Assembly: GCA_016874675.1 (NCBI GenBank)
Contig: VGTL01000021.1
Location: 1 to 37,882, forward strand
DNA: 37,882 bases
Direction: 5' to 3'
From: Methanobacteriota archaeon
GTDB taxonomy: Archaea; Thermoplasmatota; DTKX01; VGTL01
Made by a program: the position numbers and the translations under genes. Positions 15,734-22,476 of this stretch are shown here, piece by piece (positions within the stretch are counted from its first letter, which is position 1; each line of letters opens with the position of its first letter). The notes under the pieces are model-generated. The model was not told where the DNA came from, searched no databases, and worked only from the letters and a program-made list of their open reading frames with translations.

Positions 15734-16696
15734 TCATCGCAACGTGCCCTGCCGCCCGCACATCGGGCAGGTGACCCGAAGGGGTCTCTCGTTCGTGTAG
15801 ATGGGTATTATGGATCCGCAGGCGGAGCACTTGATCTTCTTGAGGGGGGTCCCGGGCTGGGCGGGGGCCACGGAGGGCTTGGGTACCGGTGCGGGGGCCA
15901 TGTCCCATAGAGGCTCACCGCGGCGCGCCGGCATCGGTGGCGGGGCCACCTCCTCGGCCCGGACCTCGTAGCGCGGCTCGAAGGGCGCCTCGGGCGGCGG
16001 CACCGCCGGCGGCGGGGCCCTCCGGGCGGGAGGAGCGGTTATCACCGGGGGAGGCGGCGGCTCGGCCGCCACCGGGGCGGGCGGGGGCGCCCTCTCCACG
16101 GGCGGGACCCCGCGCGGCTCGGCCGGGCCCGGTTTCTGGGCCGGGGCGGTCGCCGGCGGCCACCTGGGCGGGCCGAATATGCCGATTCCCATGACCGTCC
16201 CCACGGTCATCGTGCAGGCCACGAGGACTATGCCGGCGATGAGCAGCAGGAAGTTGGGCGCCCAGATGAAGACCTCGACGGTGTACTTCACGTCCGCCTC
16301 GGAGTAGGTGAGGGTCTCGTCCCGGGGGGCCTGGATGAGGACCATGTACCGGGTCTGGGTGAGCGAGGAGGTCGTGAGGGAGACGCCCTTGCCGACGCCG
16401 CCGTCGTCGCGGCCGCCCCTGGCGAGGTGGCTGTCGTAGTAGGTGTTGTTGGGGGTGAGGGCGATGACCCGCGAGTCCATCTTCACGATGCGGACGTCCA
16501 TCTTCTCGCTGGAGCTGGAGGTGACGGTGATGATGCCGCCCGGCGGCACCTCCTCGGTGACCAGCATCCCGGTGCCGTCGACGCCGGTCTCCTTTGTGAG
16601 CTTGTAGGTCTGCCACTGCGCCAGACCCCAGAGCAGGAAGGCGAAACCGAAGAAAATCACCACATTGTGCAGCAATCTGACGGTGCGTGTCTTCAT
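15734..16696 (-). CDS. Two-helix membrane protein with Pro-rich linker and zinc ribbon
   Basis: No named family is recognised. The 320 residues show a first membrane helix (about 10-28, VVIFFGFAFLLWGLAQW), then an extracellular region of about 120 residues rich in beta strands and Ser/Thr. A second helix (FLLLIAGIVLVACTMTVGTVM) follows, then a long cytosolic Pro/Ala-rich linker of about 100 residues. It ends in a zinc ribbon (CSACG...CPMCG). Architectures with a C-terminal zinc ribbon facing the cytoplasm occur in archaeal membrane proteins of unknown function. A TATA-like sequence (16737-16748) precedes ATG 16696. It may sense or scaffold something at the membrane, but no evidence decides. 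Confidence 0.7.
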   Translation of the reverse strand: MKTRTVRLLHNVVIFFGFAFLLWGLAQWQTYKLTKETGVDGTGMLVTEEVPPGGIITVTSSSSEKMDVRIVKMDSRVIALTPNNTYYDSHLARGGRDDGGVGKGVSLTTSSLTQTRYMVLIQAPRDETLTYSEADVKYTVEVFIWAPNFLLLIAGIVLVACTMTVGTVMGIGIFGPPRWPPATAPAQKPGPAEPRGVPPVERAPPPAPVAAEPPPPPVITAPPARRAPPPAVPPPEAPFEPRYEVRAEEVAPPPMPARRGEPLWDMAPAPVPKPSVAPAQPGTPLKKIKCSACGSIIPIYTNERPLRVTCPMCGRQGTLR

Positions 16697-16736
16697 GCTC
16701 CAATCCCCTCTTACACCGTCTCCAAAATACACTTTC

Positions 16737-16748
16737 CATATATATGGT
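16737..16748 (-). promoter_or_regulatory. TATA box of the zinc-ribbon membrane protein
   Basis: CCATATATATGG, itself a palindrome, lies 41-52 bases before the minus-strand ATG 16696. Confidence 0.5.
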
Positions 16749-16795
16749 TTGTTGCCGGGCGCGGCCCGCTCCGCCGGGGCGCCCTCGCGGGGAAA

Positions 16796-18307
16796 TCACT
16801 TCTTCCGGGACGGCTCCCCCACCTTCTCGTCTATCTCCGCCAGCCGGGCCGCCATGGCGACCAGGCGCTCGAAGTCCAGGCCGGACCGTATCATCATCCT
16901 GGCCCCGTCGGGGGACCCGCCCCCGTGCATGCAGCCCGGGACGCCGGCGCCCAGCGTGAGCCACTCGACGAGCCTTGCGGCGCGCATGCGGGTCTCGGCG
17001 CCAGATCTGGCCCGGAGGTACTTCTTGATGAGCCGGCCGAGCCTCTCGTCGGCGAAGTCCCGGTAGGAGGGCATGCAGCCGGTCTCGGCGATGCCGCCGG
17101 CGATGTCCTGGGCGAGGCGCTTGGTCTCGTAGGGCAATGTGGCGACATGCACCTTGTTCACGTTGGCGACCAGGGTGTCCGGGAACCACACGCCCGACGG
17201 GTGCTTTTTGCCAAGGTAGGCGGCACCGATGCCCACCGCGAAGGTGGTCTCGTTGTTGATGGCCATCTGGACCAGCCTGTCGGAGAAGGCCCTCTCCGAC
17301 AGGCCGTTGGCCCGGGCCACGAGCGCCGCGGCCCCCATCATGACGTCGCCCTGGCCGGCCACGCAGCCCCCGATGGCCGAGCGGTAGGGGGCGATGAAGT
17401 TGAGCACGCCCTTCACGGTGTACCCGTGCTCGCCGCACATGAAGACCCGCCTTTTGGGCACGAAGACGTCTTCGAAGAAGATGTAGCCCTGGGTGATGCC
17501 GCCCGTCTTCACGGGGATGTCGAAGCCCTCCTCCATCTCGCGCGTGTCGGAGGGGTGCCTGGCCTCCACGACCGTTATCCCCTCGGCGTCCCGCGGGATG
17601 ACGAACGATACGGCGTAGTCCCTCTCCTTCTCGGTGTAGCGCGTGCCCGGGAGCACGAAGAGCTCGTTGGCCGCGGCGGCGCCGGCGATCATGACCTTGG
17701 CGCCGCGCACCACTATCCCGTCGTCCCTGCGCTTGACCAGGTGGAGGCTCGAGTCGGGGTCGGGCTGCTCGCAGGCGGCAAGGCCCCGGTCGCCCTTGGC
17801 GTCGGTGAGGGCGCCGCAGAGCGTGATGTCCTCCCTCTGCTTGGCCTCAAGCCAGTCCCGGAGCTGCCCGTGGTAGTCCGTCCCGAGCTCGGCGTCCATG
17901 TCGAAGGTCGTGGCCCACATCGCGTTTATCGAGTTCCAGCCGACGCACCGCCCGCCCGTGCAGGTGCCCGTCAGGTTGAAGGCCGCGCGCTTCATGCGCG
18001 AGTTCCCCAGCATGTCGTCGGCGCTCTCTATCAACGTGAGGTAGCGGGAGACGCGCTCCCCGCCGGGGCCGGAGGCCTTCGTGAACATGTCCCGGGTCTC
18101 CTTCTCGAGCGACGCCTTGTAGAGCTGGGCGTGGCCCTCGACCGTGCAGCGGGTGGCCGGGTGGGTGGTGACGTCTTGGATGAGCTCGCCGAACTTGTAG
18201 ACGTTGGGCCGCATCGCTCGAAGGCTCTCCTTGTACTGCTCCGGCGTCCTCAGGCTCCCACCCGGGAATGGTAAAACATGGGGGATTACATATATTTTGG
18301 TGAACAT
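16796..18307 (-). CDS. 4-hydroxybutyryl-CoA dehydratase-like flavoprotein (AbfD/HpaB superfamily)
   Basis: Full-length member of the superfamily of 4-hydroxybutyryl-CoA dehydratase and 4-hydroxyphenylacetate 3-monooxygenase, with acyl-CoA-dehydrogenase-like fold and FAD binding. It starts with the family pattern RTPEQYKESL. It then has ALTDAKGDRGL, DDGIVVRGAK, IFFEDVFVPKRRVF and, near the end, MHGGGSPDGARMMI, which is closest to AbfD. Compared from memory with the Clostridium AbfD, the His and Tyr before the conserved GGC are Tyr308 and Ile312 here, and the N-terminal Cys pair is spaced Cys-x4-Cys instead of Cys-x3-Cys. The [4Fe-4S] site may therefore be absent or altered, and the substrate is open. 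The ATG 18307 overlaps the TATA region and the next ATG (18214) would cut conserved residues, so the start is uncertain. Confidence 0.75.
   Translation of the reverse strand: MFTKIYVIPHVLPFPGGSLRTPEQYKESLRAMRPNVYKFGELIQDVTTHPATRCTVEGHAQLYKASLEKETRDMFTKASGPGGERVSRYLTLIESADDMLGNSRMKRAAFNLTGTCTGGRCVGWNSINAMWATTFDMDAELGTDYHGQLRDWLEAKQREDITLCGALTDAKGDRGLAACEQPDPDSSLHLVKRRDDGIVVRGAKVMIAGAAAANELFVLPGTRYTEKERDYAVSFVIPRDAEGITVVEARHPSDTREMEEGFDIPVKTGGITQGYIFFEDVFVPKRRVFMCGEHGYTVKGVLNFIAPYRSAIGGCVAGQGDVMMGAAALVARANGLSERAFSDRLVQMAINNETTFAVGIGAAYLGKKHPSGVWFPDTLVANVNKVHVATLPYETKRLAQDIAGGIAETGCMPSYRDFADERLGRLIKKYLRARSGAETRMRAARLVEWLTLGAGVPGCMHGGGSPDGARMMIRSGLDFERLVAMAARLAEIDEKVGEPSRKK
18288..18298. promoter_or_regulatory. 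Shared divergent TATA box
   Basis: ACATATATTTT lies about 28 bases before ATG 18321 of the radical SAM gene. On the other strand it could serve the dehydratase-like gene, in which case that protein would start downstream of 18275. Confidence 0.5.
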
Positions 18308-18320
18308 TGATGGAAGCCCG

Positions 18321-19430
18321 ATGGAAGGCTGGCCCGTCCCGAGGAGGACCTCCACGTTCCACGACTGGCCCTACTCCGGGCCGGCGCGCAAGTGCTTCCA
18401 CGCCTGGATAGTCAACCTGACGCCCCCGGGGCCGGACCACTGCATCCACGACTGCGCCTACTGCTACGCCCGCCACGCCGTCTACACCCGAGCGAGGGCG
18501 GGCCGGCTCCAGGTCTACTCCAACCTCCCCGAGCTCATCGAAAGGGACCTGGACAGAATCCGCCTGTGCCCGCCCTTCTCGATATCGAACACGACGGACC
18601 CGTGCCAGGCGGTGCCGGCGGTCCTGCGGGAGACGCGGCGCGTAGTGGACCTTCTGGTCCGGAGGGGCCCCTCGTTCTCTATGACCACCAAGGGGGACCC
18701 AGCGTTCCTCCTCGACGTGGACGGGTTTTGCGAGTTTCCGCGCAAGTCGGTGGCCATCACGATCGAGGGCCCGGCGGAGGTCCTCCGGCTGGTCTCCCCC
18801 GGGGCGCCGCCCTACTCGAAGAGGGTGGAGGCGTTGCGGAGGATGGCGGCCGAAAAGGTGCCGGTCATCGTGCGCCTTGACCCCGTCATCCTGCCACTCT
18901 GGAGGGCGCTGTACGGGGATGGCTGGAAATCGGAGCTTGCGGGTGTCCTTTCCGATTTCGCGGGCGCCGGGGCGGTCCACGTGGTCTGCTCAACGGGGCG
19001 CCTGTCGATGGCCGGGCCCCGCCCGTCGATGTTTGGCCGCCTGCAGGAAATCGTCGGGCGGCTGTCGCCCGAAATCGCCCGGGAGATAAAGGCCGATTAC
19101 GCCTACAGCCGCGAATACACCTCCGAAGGGTATCTATTGAAAAAGCCCCTGCGCCTCGCTTTTCACAAGCTCGCCCGGGAATGCGCGCAGGCGCGGGGGT
19201 TGACCTACGCCACCTGCCAGGAGACCCATGCCGGCGAGACGGACACGCCCGGCCTGCCACACTGCGAGGGGGTGAGGCTGCCCTTCACGCTCAAGGGACC
19301 CGACGGCGTCTTCCGCCCGGTCGAGGGCTGCGGTGCCAACTGCCATGTAGAGTGCCGCGGCAGGGCCCCTCCCTGCGGGAGGCGTTCGCTCGTCACGACG
19401 GAGCCGTTGAGGATATCGCGGTTGAGATGA
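18321..19430 (+). CDS. Radical SAM protein, SplB-like
   Basis: Radical SAM enzyme of 369 residues. The [4Fe-4S] motif is C-x3-C-x2-C at residues 41-48 (CIHDCAYC), after a run typical of spore-photolyase-like/SPL-family radical SAM proteins (WPYSGPARKCFHAWIVNLTPP). Later segments (STTDPCQ-type ISNTTDPCQAVP, TTKGDPAFLL, VAITIEGPAE) fit the TIM-barrel strands. The last 50 residues hold five further cysteines (HCEG, GCGANCHVEC, PCG), perhaps an auxiliary metal site. The substrate is unknown; there is no photolyase context. The ATG 18321 is near-leaderless relative to the TATA box at 18288-18298; GTG 18300 is the alternative. Confidence 0.8.
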   Translation: MEGWPVPRRTSTFHDWPYSGPARKCFHAWIVNLTPPGPDHCIHDCAYCYARHAVYTRARAGRLQVYSNLPELIERDLDRIRLCPPFSISNTTDPCQAVPAVLRETRRVVDLLVRRGPSFSMTTKGDPAFLLDVDGFCEFPRKSVAITIEGPAEVLRLVSPGAPPYSKRVEALRRMAAEKVPVIVRLDPVILPLWRALYGDGWKSELAGVLSDFAGAGAVHVVCSTGRLSMAGPRPSMFGRLQEIVGRLSPEIAREIKADYAYSREYTSEGYLLKKPLRLAFHKLARECAQARGLTYATCQETHAGETDTPGLPHCEGVRLPFTLKGPDGVFRPVEGCGANCHVECRGRAPPCGRRSLVTTEPLRISRLR

Positions 19431-19569
19431 AAGGCAGCAAGGCAGCAAGGCAGCAAGGCAGAAAGGCAGCAGGGGGACGGCCCCTTGCTGCCTTCCTGCC
19501 TTCCCTTGCTCCCTTGCTGCCTTCCTGCCTTCCCTTGCTCCCTTGCTGCCTTCCTGCCTTCCTGCCTTC
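19431..19569. repeat. Palindromic tandem-repeat tract 7
   Basis: The left arm is five units of GGCAGCAA/GGCAGAAA (period 8). The short linker is GGGGGACGGCCCC. The longer right arm is TTGCTGCC/TTCCTGCC/TTGCTCCC units. It starts one base after the radical SAM stop and ends about 20 bases from the stop of the convergent surface protein. Confidence 0.9.
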
Positions 19570-19588
19570 GCACTGCCGCCTCGTAGCG

Positions 19589-22474
19589 CTATTTCCTCCT
19601 GCGCGCCATCGAGGCCGCCGCCGACGCCAGGCCCAGGGCGCCCAGCACCGCCAAAAGCTCCATGCCGGGGATGAAGCCCGGCGAGGGCTTGGGCTTGACC
19701 TTCACGGTCACGTTGGCCTCGACCACGGCCCCGTCCGGGTCGGTGACCTCGAGCACAATCTTGTGCGTCCCGACGGTGAGCTTTCTGGTCTCGAAGGTGA
19801 GACCCTTGCCTATCTCGCTGCCGGCGTCCTTCCAGATGTAGGTCAGCACCGCGGCGGGGTCGTCCGGGTCCACCGCGATGGCCGCCTGGAAGGTTATCTT
19901 GTCCCCGCTCGTGAAGTTCAGCCGGGGCCAGGCCGGGGTGACGATGACCACGTTGGTCGGGGGCTGGTTGACGTTCAGGACCGTCACCTTCCAGGACCAC
20001 AGCACCTCGGAGACGGAGTCGTTGAACTGGAAGGTCACGTTGTACGGGGACCTGGCGGCGGTGGTGTAGTCCGTGCGGAACGTGAAACTGCCCGTGGTGG
20101 CGGTCTGGATCGTCCCGTTGACGTACCAGCGGTACTTGACCGGCTGTGGCGTCAGGTTGGCTATCTGCGGGTCCAGCCTGACGTTCACCGAGAAGTCGAG
20201 CTGGCCGCCCTCGTTGACGTTGACCGCCGAGCCCGCGGGGGTCGCATTCAGCACCACCGGCGGGGCGTACACGTGCCACACCACGACCGTTATCGTCAAT
20301 TCGGCGCCGGCGCCCTTCGTGTCCGTGGCGTTGAACGTGAGGCTCTCGTGGGGCGGCATGGTGAAGAACCCCGCCTTGGGCACTATCTTGGCGAACCCGT
20401 TGGTTATGGTCACCGTGAGGCCGGCCACGTTGTAGTCCTTCGCGGCGAACGTGAGGTTGCCCTTGTCCCACGGGTCCGGGTCGGTGCACAGGGTGTTGAG
20501 GTCCAGCACCGCTTCCGAGGGCTTCCCCGCCACGCTCTCGTTGAGCTCCACCTTCGAAAGGTTGGCGGACCACCTCGGGGCGTTGTTGATCGACGGGTTG
20601 ATGGTGATCTCGCACTGGATGGGGCGCGTCTCCAGGCCGTAGGAGTCCTCGGCCAGGAAGCTCACCACTATCGTGAGCGGCGAGATGAGGTCGGGCATCT
20701 CGGGCACGACTATGGTTATCCCGCCGGAGTGCTTCAGAGTGCCCGGGATGGACTGGAAGGTTATGGTCAGCGGATCGTAGTTGGCGGCCTTGTAGGTGAG
20801 GAAGTCGTCGAGCGCCGGATTGGAGAGGTCGTCGTCGGAGAAGTACCTGGTCAGGTTGATGTTGAGGTTGATGCCGGTGAAGAGCCGGTCGCCAGGGTAG
20901 CAGGAGACGGCCGGCATGTTGGAGCTCAGTATGTAGGGTGCGTGGTTCACCGCGACGACGTTGACCAGGATGTTCGCCGAGGCGGCGTACCCGAACGGGT
21001 CGCGCGCCGTGACGGTGTAGTTCTCGGTCCCGGTCCAGCCGGGCTGCAGGGTGGTGAACGTGGCAAAGTTGCCCGAAAACCGCACCATCGTGTTGCCCCC
21101 GGCGTTGTTCTGGGCCGAATAGGTCAGCGCGTCCTCGTCCGGGTCGTAGAACACCGTAGTCAGGTCCAGCGTGGCGTTGGAGCTCTCGTTCACCGTGAAG
21201 GGGGTCTCCCACTTGCCGTCGAAGATCAGCGGGGGCAGGTCCATCGTGATGTTCACCCTGTACCGGCCGGCGCCGCCCTGGTAGTTCATGAGCGTCACGC
21301 GCAGGTAGGTCGTTATGGTCGTCTCGGGGGAGACGCCGTCGGCGCTGGCGGCGGGCTTGGCGATGCCGGAGGACGTCCCGAAGCGCTGGTCCTGGCTGTC
21401 GCGCAGCTCCATGATGATCTGGGGCCGGTCCAGCGTGGCGTCGTATTCCAGCGACGTCAGGGAGGCGTTTATGACCTGTCCCTCGGAGGTCGGGAAGACG
21501 AAGTAGTCGACGGTGTCTATGTCCTTGCCGAGGGTGTCCTCGAACTCGATGAAGTGGCCGCCCTCGGGGCTCGAGAGGCCCATGGCGGTCCCGGCGGAGC
21601 CCCAGTCGTCCTTATCCACCGCGGTCTTCCAGAGCTTGAGGGTGTAGCTCCCGGTGCCCTTGACGGCGAGCACCCGCAGGTAGAACGTCCCGTTCGCGGG
21701 CGCGCCGAACGAGCCCTCGTCCTTGGTGGCGGGCCCGGTGTCGTTGTTGTCGGCCACCTCGTAGTGGAACGGGAATAAGTAGCTCAGGTTGGAGTGGTAG
21801 ACCTCCACCCGGGCGGCCAGGTTGGCCGAGGCCTGGCACGAGAAGGTCACGACGTCCGCCTGGATGATGTCGTTGACCAGGTCGAGCCGGTACCAGTCGG
21901 CCTGCTCGGCGGGGTCGTCCAGGGCGGCGCCAAACGACGCCGGGTAGGACGGGACCGGCGTGGCGGTGGAGGGCGTGTTGTTCTGGCCGGCGTAGGTGGC
22001 CGAGGCCACGTCGAACCGGATGGTGTAGGTGGCGGTCGACGAGAGCGCCTGGACCTCGTAGCGGACGTAGTAGTAGCCGGTGGTGAACGCCACCGTCGAG
22101 ACCTTGTGGTCGTAGTAGGGGTCGGCGTCGCCGTCCAGCATGATGTCGTTTCCCAGCGGATCGTAGAGGAAGAGCCTCTTTATGCCGTCGTAGCAGGTGG
22201 CGCTCACCGTCAGTTTCTGGGAGGCGGGCGGGCTGCAGGTCAGCCGTATCTTGTAGTAGTCGTTGACGTCCTTTTCGTCGCAGGTGCCCCCGAAGCTCAT
22301 CGTGCCCCCGGAGGGAATGACCTCGGTGGCGGCGGCGAAGCTGTCGTTGGGCTCGGAGTCCGAGTTGGGCGGCGAACCCCTGGGACCACCGGCGGCCCCG
22401 GCAGGGGGCAGCACCATCGCCCCGGCCACCATCATCATCACGGCCAGCACGCTCGCAAGTCCCTTTGTCTTCAT
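19589..22474 (-). CDS. Secreted PPC/cadherin-like/PKD-like surface protein with GFIPG C-terminal helix
   Basis: Surface protein of about 961 residues. Signal peptide MKTKGLASVLAVMMMVAGAM. At about 35-150 there is a PPC (bacterial pre-peptidase C-terminal) domain (SEPNDSFAAATEV, YYYVRYEV), followed by two more PPC-like units (DWYRLDL, DTVDYFVF). The rest has several Ig/cadherin-like units with DPDEDALTYSAQ-type calcium-binding loops and a last PKD-like unit (DPDDPAAVLTYIW). The end, SPGFIPG followed by a helix and ARRRK, has the layout of archaeal C-terminal sorting signals. ATG 22474 is supported by a Shine-Dalgarno site five bases upstream. It is probably translated with the upstream CARDB protein, whose stop is three bases away. 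Confidence 0.85.
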   Translation of the reverse strand: MKTKGLASVLAVMMMVAGAMVLPPAGAAGGPRGSPPNSDSEPNDSFAAATEVIPSGGTMSFGGTCDEKDVNDYYKIRLTCSPPASQKLTVSATCYDGIKRLFLYDPLGNDIMLDGDADPYYDHKVSTVAFTTGYYYVRYEVQALSSTATYTIRFDVASATYAGQNNTPSTATPVPSYPASFGAALDDPAEQADWYRLDLVNDIIQADVVTFSCQASANLAARVEVYHSNLSYLFPFHYEVADNNDTGPATKDEGSFGAPANGTFYLRVLAVKGTGSYTLKLWKTAVDKDDWGSAGTAMGLSSPEGGHFIEFEDTLGKDIDTVDYFVFPTSEGQVINASLTSLEYDATLDRPQIIMELRDSQDQRFGTSSGIAKPAASADGVSPETTITTYLRVTLMNYQGGAGRYRVNITMDLPPLIFDGKWETPFTVNESSNATLDLTTVFYDPDEDALTYSAQNNAGGNTMVRFSGNFATFTTLQPGWTGTENYTVTARDPFGYAASANILVNVVAVNHAPYILSSNMPAVSCYPGDRLFTGINLNINLTRYFSDDDLSNPALDDFLTYKAANYDPLTITFQSIPGTLKHSGGITIVVPEMPDLISPLTIVVSFLAEDSYGLETRPIQCEITINPSINNAPRWSANLSKVELNESVAGKPSEAVLDLNTLCTDPDPWDKGNLTFAAKDYNVAGLTVTITNGFAKIVPKAGFFTMPPHESLTFNATDTKGAGAELTITVVVWHVYAPPVVLNATPAGSAVNVNEGGQLDFSVNVRLDPQIANLTPQPVKYRWYVNGTIQTATTGSFTFRTDYTTAARSPYNVTFQFNDSVSEVLWSWKVTVLNVNQPPTNVVIVTPAWPRLNFTSGDKITFQAAIAVDPDDPAAVLTYIWKDAGSEIGKGLTFETRKLTVGTHKIVLEVTDPDGAVVEANVTVKVKPKPSPGFIPGMELLAVLGALGLASAAASMARRRK

Positions 22475-22476
22475 GG

